A stretch of 64,000 bases of DNA, taken from the NCBI GenBank assembly GCA_031296915.1, contig JAVDPC010000006.1:62001-126000 (forward strand), given 5' to 3'. Source of the stretch: Cerasicoccus frondis. GTDB lineage: Bacteria; Verrucomicrobiota; Verrucomicrobiia; Opitutales; Cerasicoccaceae. Under the pieces are notes generated by a model that worked only from the letters and a program-made list of their open reading frames with translations, made no database searches and was not told where the DNA came from. The position numbers and the translations under genes were made by a program. Below are positions 10,582 through 19,016 of this stretch, piece after piece. Numbering within the stretch: the stretch's first letter is position 1; every line of letters begins with the position of its first letter.

Positions 10582-11325
10582 ATGAAGGCGCCAATCTCCC
10601 GCTACTTCCAGCATTGGAGCCAACAGCTGCTCGATGTGCTTTACCCGCGGGAGTGCTTGGTCTACGGCGAGCCCGTTGAAAGCAATTCCCCCTGTCGATT
10701 TCTTTCCCGGCGAGCGCTGGAAATGATCTATTTTATTCACGAGCCACATTGCTCGACCTGTGGCGCTCCGTTTTTTGGCGAATTGCTCGCCTTGCGCGAA
10801 TGCCCGCACTGCCGGGAGCTCAACCCTGCATTTTCCCGCGGACGGTCGCTGTTTCTCCTGCGGGACACTGGACGTGAATTTATCCACGAGTTAAAATACA
10901 ACAATGGCCGACACCTCGCGCCAGACCTCACCCCGATTCTCCAACGCAACCCGCGTTTTCTGGAATTCCTGCAAGGCAGCGTCCTCGTTCCCATCCCGCT
11001 GCACGCCGTGCGCGAGCGTGAGCGAGGCTACAACCAGAGCCTGCTCATCTCCCAGCAGTTGAGCCAGGCATCCGGCTGTCCAACGGTCGAAATGCTGCAA
11101 CGCGTTAAGTTTACCGAAACGCAAACGCGCCTCGACCGCTCTCAGCGGCAAGCCAACCTCCGCAATGCATTTGCCCTGAAACCCGGCGTAAAAGCGCCTC
11201 TCCAGCAGCGAATTACCCTGGTCGACGACGTTTTTACGACCGGCGCGACCTTGAATTCTGCCGCCAAAACACTCCTTGCCGCTGGCGTCGAACAGATTGA
11301 CGTGGTGACGCTAGGCCATGGTTGA
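10582..11325 (+). CDS. ComF-family phosphoribosyltransferase
   Basis: A 247-residue ComFC-like protein. The N-terminal zinc-finger region keeps one clear pair of CX2C motifs (CSTCG and CPHC), but the first pair is degenerate, reading CLVYG instead of CX2C. Next come LKYNNGRHLAPDL and VLVPIPLHAVRERERGYNQS, which are standard for the family, and the C-terminal PRPP-binding motif ITLVDDVFTTGATL. Family members are needed for DNA uptake in competence in some bacteria, but that role is not demonstrated here and no other competence gene is nearby. It starts immediately after the stop of the upstream secreted-protein gene, so the two may be co-transcribed. Confidence 0.9.
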   Translation: MKAPISRYFQHWSQQLLDVLYPRECLVYGEPVESNSPCRFLSRRALEMIYFIHEPHCSTCGAPFFGELLALRECPHCRELNPAFSRGRSLFLLRDTGREFIHELKYNNGRHLAPDLTPILQRNPRFLEFLQGSVLVPIPLHAVRERERGYNQSLLISQQLSQASGCPTVEMLQRVKFTETQTRLDRSQRQANLRNAFALKPGVKAPLQQRITLVDDVFTTGATLNSAAKTLLAAGVEQIDVVTLGHG

Positions 11326-11386
11326 CGAAACCGAATTTACCTGCCTATTATTGCCGTTTATACACATTTGAGCAAACTGACTAAGC

Positions 11387-12232
11387 ATGGCTATTTTCCG
11401 CAGACCGCAGTACTCCACCGTTCGCGTTAAAAAGAAAGACATCCCCGCCGGGCTCTGGACCAAGTGTCCCGAGAGCGGCGAAATCGTCTACAACAAAGAG
11501 CTTGAGGAAAACTGGATGGTGGTGCCCAAGAGCGGCTATCACTTCCAACTCAAAGCCCGTCGCCGCGTGGATTTGCTGATCGACGAAGGCACTTTCGTTG
11601 AGCACGACGCCACCCTCTCCAGCGTTGATCCGCTGGAATTCGTGGACAACAAGCCTTACCCGAAGCGCATTGAAGCCGCCCAGGCCAAAACCGGTGAAAA
11701 CGACGCGCTGCTAAGCGGCACAGGCGAGCTCAACGGCATGCCCGTCTCCATCGCCGTCATGGACTTTTCCTTTAACGGCGGCAGCATGGGCTCCGTAGTG
11801 GGTGAAAAGATAGCCCGCGCCATTGAGCGCGCCACCGAAGCTGGCACGCCCGTCATCGTCGTTTGCGCTTCTGGCGGAGCTCGCATGCAGGAAGGCATCC
11901 TCAGCCTCATGCAGATGGCGAAGACTTCAGCTGCGCTCGCCCGCCATAGCGAAGCCGGTCTCCCCTACGCCGCCGTGCTCACCAACCCAACCATGGCTGG
12001 CGTGATGGCCAGCTTCGCCTCTTTGGGAGATGTCATTCTCGCCGAGCCCAAAGCGCTGATTGGCTTTGCCGGACCACGCGTCATCAAAGAAACCACACAG
12101 CAAGACTTGCCTGCCGGTTTCCAAACATCCGAATTCCTGCTGGAGCGCGGCTTGGTCGACCAGATTGTGCCTCGCCTGGAAATGAAAAATCGCCTGGCCA
12201 CTTTGCTCAAGGCGTTCATGGCTGGCAAGTAA
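11387..12232 (+). CDS. accD: Acetyl-CoA carboxylase carboxyltransferase beta subunit, zinc ribbon degenerate
   Basis: A 281-residue AccD, which with AccA transfers carboxyl from biotin to acetyl-CoA to make malonyl-CoA. The crotonase-fold core is intact: [48 protein letters not shown] and IGFAGPRVI are all standard. The N-terminal zinc ribbon is unusual: the four ligand positions read C27, S30, V46 and S49, so three of the four cysteines are gone (KCPESGE and VVPKSGYH). The flanking residues remain ribbon-like. The gene is monocistronic, with the second MITE copy starting 37 bases downstream; accA is not in the window. Confidence 0.95.
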   Translation: MAIFRRPQYSTVRVKKKDIPAGLWTKCPESGEIVYNKELEENWMVVPKSGYHFQLKARRRVDLLIDEGTFVEHDATLSSVDPLEFVDNKPYPKRIEAAQAKTGENDALLSGTGELNGMPVSIAVMDFSFNGGSMGSVVGEKIARAIERATEAGTPVIVVCASGGARMQEGILSLMQMAKTSAALARHSEAGLPYAAVLTNPTMAGVMASFASLGDVILAEPKALIGFAGPRVIKETTQQDLPAGFQTSEFLLERGLVDQIVPRLEMKNRLATLLKAFMAGK

Positions 12233-12269
12233 GCCAGTTAAAGCAATTTAGAGCCCTACTTGCAGAGGC

Positions 12270-12542
12270 TAGAGCACTGTTCATCTAGATTGGCCGATCA
12301 GGCCGCAGTGATTTTTCGTGTCCAGCAAGGCGGCTTGAGCGTCGCAGGCTGGAAGCCTGTGAGCGAAAAGCCAACAACGCTGGCGCGGAAAAGCACTCGG
12401 TTTAGGGCTTGGGGCCAGATTGGAAGTTCGCGGCGTTGGCATTTCAATCACGGGCTTCCAGCCCCCCTCAATCAAAGCCGCCTTGCGCTGCATCCAATCT
12501 CTAACCCACCTGACTCGGCCAATATAGATGAAAAGTGCTCTA
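12270..12542. mobile_element. MITE-like element, copy 2 (273 bp)
   Basis: This is a second copy of the 8653-8924 element in the same orientation, about 96 percent identical by eye. The left terminal repeat reads GAGCACTGTTCATCTAGATT and the right end is its inverted counterpart with two changes; both ends carry TA. One extra C lies in the internal hairpin. It sits between accD and the convergent TerB-like gene, where it may act as a strong fold-back at the 3' ends of both transcripts. The 360-base gap 12233-12595 holds nothing else that I can see. Confidence 0.85.
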
Positions 12543-12595
12543 ATGCCTCGCAGCGTTAAGATCTGCCCTGCGCGTGTCAGTTTATCTGGCGCGCG

Positions 12596-13528
12596 CTAAT
12601 CCTCGACTTCGGTCTCTTCTTCGATGGCGCCGAGAACGCTGCGGCGCACGCCAGATGCGATATTGAGGCCAGTCGCAATGCTTTCCAGCACATCCAGCTC
12701 TCCCTTGGTCACGCCATGATCAATCTGCGCCATCTTGCCTAGGTTCAGATAGAGCGAATTCCGCTCATCATAAGTCGAAAGCTCCAGATAACGGCGGCAA
12801 AATTGAGGGATTTGCTGCTCCGTGCATTCACGGCACAACGCCATCGTCAGAAAGATTTCGGCGCGCTCGTCATCCAGCTCACCCGTTTTTTTCAGGTAGT
12901 CGGTGATCAGCGTTAATTCCTCCGGAAGCAGAATCTGATCCGCATAGACCACGAGGCTGATCAAGGATAGCTCAAGCGAAAGTTTCTCAACTTTGCGATA
13001 GGATAGACGAAGCGCGCTAAAGTGGTCGCCATACCGCACTTTCAGGCGGAAAAGCAGCGGATTGGCCTTGTATTCAGCGAGGTAAGCCTCACGCCCAAGA
13101 TCGCTGATTTTCGCCGGAAAAGGCGTGCCTGTGAGCTTATACTTAACCTTCTTGATGAGGTTAATCTGGTCCTCGACCAAGGCCTCCTTAATTTCCTGAA
13201 TCGCCATGGTCTTACTCAGATTTTGCCCTGCTGGCGGGAGCAACAATTCGAGGCAGCGCGTCACATCTTTACGATCAATCGCCGAGTTGTAGGTATGGGC
13301 AAAACGCCGGGCCATACGGCGGCGCTCCATCGGCTCGATCGCATACTCCTGATAGAGGTTAAAGGAATGCGTGTCCTCGTCATTCATCCTCAGCGCACCC
13401 TTCAAATAATGACGTATTTTCAACACGTCATCATGGGCAAGTTTGCCATTTGCCCATGCCACAGCCAGCATCAGCTTTGCAATAGCCAGCGGACGTGGTT
13501 CAGTGAGGAGTGCGGCAGGTTCTGACAC
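12596..13528 (-). CDS. Protein of unknown function with TerB-like helical domains
   Basis: A 310-residue, mostly helical, soluble protein. Two segments resemble the TerB/DjlA-type domain: LAIAKLMLAVAWANGKLAHD near the N-terminus and GKMAQIDHGVTKGELDVLES near the C-terminus, the latter with the acidic-residue pattern often seen in TerB repeats. The region between (RYGDHFSALRLSYRKVEKLS) is unrecognised. The start is a GTG with no obvious Shine-Dalgarno sequence. It lies downstream of the type III polyketide synthase gene on the same strand with a gap of 95 bases, so whether it belongs to that operon is open. TerB assignment is from pattern recognition only. Confidence 0.6.
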   Translation of the reverse strand: MSEPAALLTEPRPLAIAKLMLAVAWANGKLAHDDVLKIRHYLKGALRMNDEDTHSFNLYQEYAIEPMERRRMARRFAHTYNSAIDRKDVTRCLELLLPPAGQNLSKTMAIQEIKEALVEDQINLIKKVKYKLTGTPFPAKISDLGREAYLAEYKANPLLFRLKVRYGDHFSALRLSYRKVEKLSLELSLISLVVYADQILLPEELTLITDYLKKTGELDDERAEIFLTMALCRECTEQQIPQFCRRYLELSTYDERNSLYLNLGKMAQIDHGVTKGELDVLESIATGLNIASGVRRSVLGAIEEETEVED

Positions 13529-13623
13529 TGAATAGATACATAGCCCTATATGGGTGTATCTGTCAAGTATTGCTTAAATTTCACCCTATAAAACTCAGTT
13601 ATATACCGTAGGTCACGGCCTAA

Positions 13624-14652
13624 TTAATCCTCGGGCAACACCAGACAGGAATGCGCAGCAAAGCCCGCTCCAAAACTGGTCAGCCACAGTGCATCGGCGT
13701 CATCATCGCTTGAAAGCTGCTCGGCCAGCGCGAAAAGCACGGACGGGCTGCTGACATTGCCACAGGCGCGCAAGACCGTCTCACTTTCCCGCAAAGCTTG
13801 CCCAGGCAGCACCATGCGAAGCGCCTCAATCACATCACGCCCACCAGCATGCGCCAGGACTTTAGCCTCCATCGTCCGACGTTGAAAAAGCGCCAACACA
13901 GCCTGCCCGGCCTTTTCGGGCACCGACAGATCCAGTTGATTACGCAGGAACCCTTCGTGATTAACAAAACGCAGCAATTCCCGGTTCTCCGGCTGATGGA
14001 TCGTATCAAAGCCAGTCGCCCGCCAGGCCAATCCAGTCGGCTTTTCACCAGTCCAAATGCTCGCACTTGCCCCATCGCCAAAGAGGCACATCGAGACCAG
14101 GACACCCGGATCATCGTTCGCGAAAAAAGCCGCTGAGCAAATTTCGACCGCGATCACTGCGACCTTGGCCTCGGGATTCGCCGCCAGTATGCCCGAGGCG
14201 TTGCGCAGCGTGGGAATCGCCGCGCCACAGCCCAAGCCAACCAAATCCTGCAAATAACAGTCACTGCGCAAGCCAAGTTGCTCAGCCACGTAACTACTCA
14301 CGCCCGGACACAAGTAGCCCGTGCACGTGCAGACAATGAGCGCATCCAGCTCATCGGGCGCGAGTCCGGCCTCCTCAAGCGCATCAACCAAAGCCTGCCC
14401 AGCCAGCTTGGGCGCTTCACGCTGAAAGTCGCGATTGAGCTCCTCCGCGCTCCGGGAAAAAAGTTGCTCGATGTCCTCCACGGCAAAATGCCTTTTCTCA
14501 ATGCCATTTTGGTTGTTGAGGATGCGCCGCAACAAGCTGCCGCTACGGCCAGTCAGCGTGTCGAGGACTGTTGATCGCTGAAGTATTTCCCAACACTCGG
14601 GCTGGGTGTAGGATTGCGGCGGCACGCGATTGGCAAGGCTGAGGAGGTACAT
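13624..14652 (-). CDS. Type III polyketide synthase (chalcone/stilbene synthase family)
   Basis: A 342-residue ketosynthase-fold enzyme. The catalytic triad is visible: Cys142 in GLGCGAAIPTLRNA, His268 in VLAHAGGRDVIEAL and Asn299 in CGNVSSPSVLF, in the right order and spacing, and FGDGASASIW is the usual CoA-pocket segment. Type III PKSs extend an acyl-CoA starter with malonyl-CoA and cyclise it without an acyl carrier protein. The protein is the third gene of a set with a methyltransferase and an FAD oxidoreductase upstream on the same strand, 21 bases after the oxidoreductase stop. In Streptomyces the srsABC genes of this composition make phenolic lipids; the product here is not predictable. 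Confidence 0.93.
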   Translation of the reverse strand: MYLLSLANRVPPQSYTQPECWEILQRSTVLDTLTGRSGSLLRRILNNQNGIEKRHFAVEDIEQLFSRSAEELNRDFQREAPKLAGQALVDALEEAGLAPDELDALIVCTCTGYLCPGVSSYVAEQLGLRSDCYLQDLVGLGCGAAIPTLRNASGILAANPEAKVAVIAVEICSAAFFANDDPGVLVSMCLFGDGASASIWTGEKPTGLAWRATGFDTIHQPENRELLRFVNHEGFLRNQLDLSVPEKAGQAVLALFQRRTMEAKVLAHAGGRDVIEALRMVLPGQALRESETVLRACGNVSSPSVLFALAEQLSSDDDADALWLTSFGAGFAAHSCLVLPED

Positions 14653-14673
14653 AAACTACTGGCGAGGGCGCGG

Positions 14674-15687
14674 TTAGTGCGTCAGTCGGAAAAGAACACC
14701 AAAGGGAAGCAGACCGCTTTGGGCAAGCGTAGCCAATAATTTTTGTTTGCGGGGCGCCAATAACCAGGGATGCAGGCGGCGCGCAATCCGTCGCCGCCGA
14801 TAAAAGGTCCGCGTCACCCGCTGGTTGACCATATCCACGGTTGCCTTCCAGCCAGCCTGATTCGTGGCGTATGCAGACAAAGGCTCAACTGCCAACGCAG
14901 CGCTTTCCATGGCCAAGGCCATGCCATTCCCCGTAAAGGGCGCGATCAGCCCAGACTGATCCCCCAAGCGGATTTCTCCGTCGGGCGAGCGCTGTTCGTA
15001 AGACAAGGCCGTCACGCCTATCGCGCTGAGGGCGTCCGGCGCACCATTTCTCACCCGCTCCGCCAAGTCCCCCAATCCGCAAGCCACCAAGTAGGCGGGC
15101 AACTGATCTTCGCGGGCATGGGCCTCCACCTTTCGCAGTTGAAACAACCCACAGACATTGACACAGTCGTTCTCCACTGGACACACGCCGACATAGGCGT
15201 GATCGCCCAAATGGACTTCCAGATCAGCCAGCGTTTTCATGGCTTGGCAGTGCATCTTTAGGCCAATCCACTGGCTTTCGCCCCGCTCGCGCCCGTTGGC
15301 CCATACCATGCCTTCCTGCCGCCCATTTTGTTGAAAGCGCGACTTGGTTTCAAGCTGTCCGCCCAGCGAGACAAATTTGTCTGCCAGCCGCTCATCCAAG
15401 CGATATCGCGAAATGCCCAAGGCTGCTTTCGGCAGACCTTTTTGCAGGACAATCTCCCCATGATATCGCCAAACGGTGTCCCGCAGTCGCCGTGCGTCAT
15501 TGAGGCAATCCGCCACCCCCAACTGCTCAAAAACGGCGGAACCAGCGCCAGCAATGAACTCTCCACAAACTCGATGCCGGGGGTAAGTGCTCGCCTCGTG
15601 CAAAACAACCGGAATTCCTCGACGACGCAGCCCGATACCCAGGCAAAGCCCCGCCAATCCGCCACCAATGATGGAAATCTCCTTCAT
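14674..15687 (-). CDS. FAD-dependent oxidoreductase/monooxygenase of the PKS operon
   Basis: A 337-residue flavoprotein with the N-terminal Rossmann motif IIGGGLAGLCLGIGLRRRG, a CGEFI motif just after it (geranylgeranyl-reductase/halogenase-like subgroup) and the second FAD motif GDQSGLIAPFTGNGMALAME. It most likely hydroxylates or oxidises the aromatic product made by the neighbouring polyketide synthase; alternatively it could reduce an isoprenoid chain. The ATG at 15687 overlaps the TGA of the upstream methyltransferase in an ATGA sequence, which implies translational coupling. A longer frame upstream, starting at 15759, runs through the methyltransferase gene and is rejected as the start. 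Confidence 0.85.
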   Translation of the reverse strand: MKEISIIGGGLAGLCLGIGLRRRGIPVVLHEASTYPRHRVCGEFIAGAGSAVFEQLGVADCLNDARRLRDTVWRYHGEIVLQKGLPKAALGISRYRLDERLADKFVSLGGQLETKSRFQQNGRQEGMVWANGRERGESQWIGLKMHCQAMKTLADLEVHLGDHAYVGVCPVENDCVNVCGLFQLRKVEAHAREDQLPAYLVACGLGDLAERVRNGAPDALSAIGVTALSYEQRSPDGEIRLGDQSGLIAPFTGNGMALAMESAALAVEPLSAYATNQAGWKATVDMVNQRVTRTFYRRRRIARRLHPWLLAPRKQKLLATLAQSGLLPFGVLFRLTH

Positions 15688-16337
15688 GAAGGTTGTTGCT
15701 TTCGCTCTGCCAGCAATCGGTATGAACCGAGGAATGTGCGCCGCACCGTGAGCGCCCATTCATCTCCCAGCCCCAGTAATTCCGGAAGCTCATTGCCCCG
15801 AAAACCCGCATCGATGCTCACCCGCCCGTCATGCCGGGAAACGTCGCACAAGAGCGGGTAAATTAAACACAACTGCCAACGATGCATCGCGTAGCGCGCC
15901 GTTTCATTAAAAGCGATTAGACGCAGATTTGATTGACGAATCCGGCTCCCGATTTCTTTTAGCACATCATCTTCAAATTGATGTAAGATGAAGTTTCCAA
16001 TCAACACATCGGCTTCATCAAAACTGACCGTTTGCAGATCCTCACGAAGCCATTGAAAGTCCGCTCGCAGATGCTTGGGGCGCGGCGCCAAATCAACCCC
16101 CGTGTAACGCCCGACGCGCAAATCATCGGCGGATAATAAATCAGCCAGCAGACCTTCTCCGGCGCCGAGATCAAGAATGCGGTCACCGGTGTTCAACTGA
16201 GTGAACACCGTCCGGGCAAACCACCGGGCATTGCCCAGCAGAGAATTAATCCGCCTCAAGTCCTGGCGATTCCGCCTAGCCCGCTCGTCATCATGGGCCA
16301 ACGTATCCAATATCTCTGCCTTTACGGTTCGCTTCAT
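15684..16337 (-). CDS. Class I SAM-dependent methyltransferase of the PKS operon
   Basis: A 217-residue methyltransferase with motif I ILDLGAGEGLLADLL, an acidic motif II (YTGVDLAPRP) and a motif IV-like LIGNFILHQFEDD. It is the first gene of the operon and overlaps the FAD oxidoreductase gene by four bases (ATGA). The expected role is O- or C-methylation of the polyketide-derived ring. The gene starts with ATG at 16337, downstream of a gene-free region with a perfect 10-base inverted repeat about 200 bases away that may hold the promoter or operator of the operon. Confidence 0.85.
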   Translation of the reverse strand: MKRTVKAEILDTLAHDDERARRNRQDLRRINSLLGNARWFARTVFTQLNTGDRILDLGAGEGLLADLLSADDLRVGRYTGVDLAPRPKHLRADFQWLREDLQTVSFDEADVLIGNFILHQFEDDVLKEIGSRIRQSNLRLIAFNETARYAMHRWQLCLIYPLLCDVSRHDGRVSIDAGFRGNELPELLGLGDEWALTVRRTFLGSYRLLAERKQQPS

Positions 16338-16529
16338 CGCTGCAAATTACGCGGCGCTGTCTGCCCGCGTTGTCAACGATGCTCGTTAATTCCGCAGCGC
16401 TGTCGACACTACATACTCAAATGGCGGCCAAGTTTCGTTCAGGCCAGGTCGACTTTTGCTGAGAGCGGGTGTAAAACCCTATAATCCAGCTCACTTTCGC
16501 GTGCGTAAGTCGTTGATTACCAGCGCGGA

Positions 16530-16556
16530 TTATTAGTGAAAGCTACTCACTAATAA
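16530..16556. repeat. Perfect 10-bp inverted repeat upstream of the PKS operon
   Basis: TTATTAGTGA is followed after seven bases by TCACTAATAA, an exact inverted repeat in an AT-rich setting about 190 bases upstream of the methyltransferase start. The symmetry and AT content suit a dimeric regulator operator, but no regulator gene is adjacent and no -35/-10 pair is clear. A weak terminator hairpin is an alternative, although it is not followed by a T-run. Confidence 0.4.
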
Positions 16557-16650
16557 AATGCTCGCCCGTTCACTTTTAGTTTGTGATCCGATCCGAAAAG
16601 TTTAGTGTTTTATTGATCACTTAATTTCCCTTCTAGCGTTGCCTCACCGA

Positions 16651-16769
16651 CGTAGCATAGGCGTCCCGCCTGTGCTCTACTCCAACTGTACGCAAACGCA
16701 TGCACAGGCGTCCTGCCGGTGCATGCAGTCAGTTGGGAATCGGGGCACAGGCGGGACGCCTATGCTACG
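16651..16769. repeat. 119-bp palindromic repeat element with 24-bp perfect terminal inverted repeats
   Basis: The ends CGTAGCATAGGCGTCCCGCC plus TGTG and their exact reverse complement define a 24-base perfect inverted repeat. Inside lie a CCAACTG/CAGTTGG pair and a GCATGCAC/GTGCATGC pair, so the whole unit can fold into one long nested hairpin. The sequence GGCGTCCCGCCTGTG is the kind of short palindromic intergenic repeat that is scattered through verrucomicrobial genomes, as far as I recall. It has no coding capacity; frames crossing it are not real genes. Only one copy is in the window. Confidence 0.7.
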
Positions 16770-16862
16770 ACCAATGTACCTCCCCAAAATCTTACCCACC
16801 TTACTCACCCTACAAACCTTACCCACATTCCCCCACCATTCCATGCTCCACACTCCCATCAA

Positions 16863-17225
16863 TTTCGCCTTTGCCGCAATGCGGCAAACTCTGGATCCAA
16901 CGGCACGTTGGCTGAGGTATCCCAGTCGACGCTATGCGGGGCCATTCGGTCGCGTGCATTGCGGTGACGGACAGACGGGCTCATTCGCGAACTGGCTTGG
17001 TGACAGCAACCAGCCTCGCGACGCCCAGCTTTGCCCGACCCACCCTTTGCACGACGCCCTATGCCAGCCTGGTCAGCGCAGCGTCGACGTGTGAGCGATG
17101 GATTTATCCGTCGCTCCAGCCGGTGGCCCCTGAGCCGCCTGCGCCCCACCTGCGCCTCGTCCCGGCGAGCGGGCGGGTTGAACAATGTTCTTTGATATGA
17201 AAATTTGGCGGGGTTTACCCCCCCC
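16863..17225. other. Gene-free block with a run of short hairpins
   Basis: No plausible gene lies between 16338 and 17300. Within this block several exact inverted repeats occur in series: TTTGCCGC/GCGGCAAA (16870-16888), CCAACG/CGTTGG (16898-16912), an imperfect CGCGA...GGCT / AGCC...TCGCG stem (16986-17020), GAGCGA.GGAT / ATCC.TCGCTC (about 17093-17116), GAACA/TGTTC (17180-17190) and GGGG/CCCC (17210-17221). This pattern fits a structured RNA or a decayed mobile element. I checked by eye against RNase P, tmRNA and SRP RNA signature sequences and found none of them. Confidence 0.4.
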
Positions 17226-17300
17226 TCCGGCCCCCTTGGCCAGGTCATCCGATTTTTGAGACGCGCTTAGAGTGAGGAAAAAATCCTCCTGGCAGTCGGT

Positions 17301-18908
17301 TTAGATCAGGCTAAGCCCCACACAGATTACCAGCCCGTAAGCGCATAAAATCAGCACGCGACGCCGGGTAAGGCTGTCTTTTTGGAATTTCGTGCGCTGC
17401 TGCCGGGTATATTCCTTGGGAGGTTGTCGGTCGAACAGCGCCACGATCACCCCCACTCCCCAGGCGATTAAAAAGCCAAAGACATTCCACCACAGCCAGG
17501 ATATGCCCGGTGCAAATTTCCACATTAGCCCGTTGCATAACATGCCCGTCAGGAGGCCCGCAATGGCTGCACGCGCGCCAATGAATCGCGTGAGCAAGCC
17601 CATCATAAAGAGCGCCAGCAGCGGCCCGTAAAGCACCGAACCGATCATGTTCACCGACTCCACCACCGTATCGGCAATCCCCCCCACCAGGAAAGAAAAA
17701 GCCAGGCAAAGCAGGCCCCAGAATACCGTCGTCCCCTTGGAAAGCCACAGTTCCTGACGATCACTCAGCGGATGCTTCCGCAGCCGGTGAACGTAGTCCT
17801 GCATCGTCACTGCGCTCATGGAATTCAAAGTGGAGTCCAGCGAAGACATGGCCGCGCCGAGGATGCCGACCATCAGCAAACCAATCATCCCCGTAGGAAA
17901 TTGGTGCAGCATGAAAACCGGAACCGCTAGGTTCAGATCTGGCTCGCCTGGTTTGTCCGGGTTCAGCTTGAGTTGCTCCATGAACTCCGGGTGCAATGCT
18001 GCAAACGCCCCAATCGCCACCCCCAGCAAGCTATAAGTGCAAACGAGCGGAAACCGCAAAATCCCCCCCAGGAAAAGCGCCTGGTTCGTCTCATCGGCGC
18101 TGCGGGTCGATAAGCTGCGCTGAGCCTGAGTCTGGTCACAGCCATAATAGGACATGTAGAGGAAAAATCCGCCCAACAGCATCGGCCAAAACGCAAAAGT
18201 CTGCCCATCGCCCAAGCCGGTCCCCTTGAAGTCAATCGCCTGCTGACGCTCTGGCGGAAACGCCGACATCATGCCATCCCAACCGCCGCAAGCATGAATG
18301 GCCACCACCACCGCAACGAGCACAGATACGAAAATCAGAATAATCTGAATGACATCCGACCAAATGACAGCCTTCATGCCGCCCAGAAAATCATACACAA
18401 TCGTGACCGCCATCAGGATCAACACCGCCGCCAGGTAGTCTACTTGCAACACTCGGGCAATGATCAGCCCAACTCCGTAAATCGTCACCCCAGTCCCAAA
18501 CGCGCGCACAAAAAGAAACAGGGCCGACAGCAAAAGCCGGGCCGACAAGTCAAAGCGGTCTTCGACGTATTGGTACACCGAGATGAGGTTGAGCCGACGC
18601 AAGGCAGGCATGAGGAACAGCATGAGACCAACCATCGCAAACGGCACCCCGAGCTCATACTGCAACCACAGCAGCCCCCCGTTAAACGCCACAAAGGCCG
18701 GCACTCCCAACAGACTGTTTGTCGAGCATTGAGTCGCCATCGTGGACAACGCAATCGCCCATGGGCCAGAGCTATTGCCGCCCAAATAATAGTCCTTACC
18801 ACTGTGTTGACCTCGCGACAGCCAGGCGCTCAAGCCAATCAGCCCGACCAGATAGGAAAAAATAATGACCCAATCCAGCGGTCCTAAATTTCCGGTGTTA
18901 GCCTGCAT
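17301..18908 (-). CDS. Sodium:solute symporter (SSS family)
   Basis: A 535-residue membrane protein with about 13 hydrophobic segments, fitting the SSS family. Recognisable are LGGNSSGPWAIALSTMATQCS in the first third, the ALMLFLMPALRRLNLISVYQYVEDRF-type loop, MKAVIWSDVIQ with the characteristic VIWSDVIQ block and DQTQAQRSLSTRS, and LDSTLNSMSAVTMQDY. These include the Na2-site-like regions of the family. The substrate (sugar, amino acid, carboxylate) cannot be assigned. The C-terminus ends in a basic stretch and one last membrane helix. No partner gene is adjacent. Confidence 0.9.
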   Translation of the reverse strand: MQANTGNLGPLDWVIIFSYLVGLIGLSAWLSRGQHSGKDYYLGGNSSGPWAIALSTMATQCSTNSLLGVPAFVAFNGGLLWLQYELGVPFAMVGLMLFLMPALRRLNLISVYQYVEDRFDLSARLLLSALFLFVRAFGTGVTIYGVGLIIARVLQVDYLAAVLILMAVTIVYDFLGGMKAVIWSDVIQIILIFVSVLVAVVVAIHACGGWDGMMSAFPPERQQAIDFKGTGLGDGQTFAFWPMLLGGFFLYMSYYGCDQTQAQRSLSTRSADETNQALFLGGILRFPLVCTYSLLGVAIGAFAALHPEFMEQLKLNPDKPGEPDLNLAVPVFMLHQFPTGMIGLLMVGILGAAMSSLDSTLNSMSAVTMQDYVHRLRKHPLSDRQELWLSKGTTVFWGLLCLAFSFLVGGIADTVVESVNMIGSVLYGPLLALFMMGLLTRFIGARAAIAGLLTGMLCNGLMWKFAPGISWLWWNVFGFLIAWGVGVIVALFDRQPPKEYTRQQRTKFQKDSLTRRRVLILCAYGLVICVGLSLI

Positions 18909-19016
18909 TAAATGAAACTTAGCGTCTCAGTTCTAGGTCGACAATGAAACATTCCGGCAGTTTAACGCAAAAACCGTTAAGGCTTCATTAAGCGCACTGA
19001 TTTTTCCGGCTATCTT

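Noticed and set aside
14770..15261. A 163-codon plus-strand frame
   Set aside because: It is antisense to the FAD oxidoreductase gene, which carries clear cofactor motifs and an ATGA overlap.
16639..17094. A 151-codon plus-strand frame in the gene-free region
   Set aside because: It runs through a palindromic repeat, is rich in rare residues and has no homology-like motifs; it is repeat DNA, not a gene.
16850..17250. Possible RNase P, tmRNA or SRP RNA gene
   Set aside because: The signature sequences of these RNAs, checked by eye on both strands, are missing.
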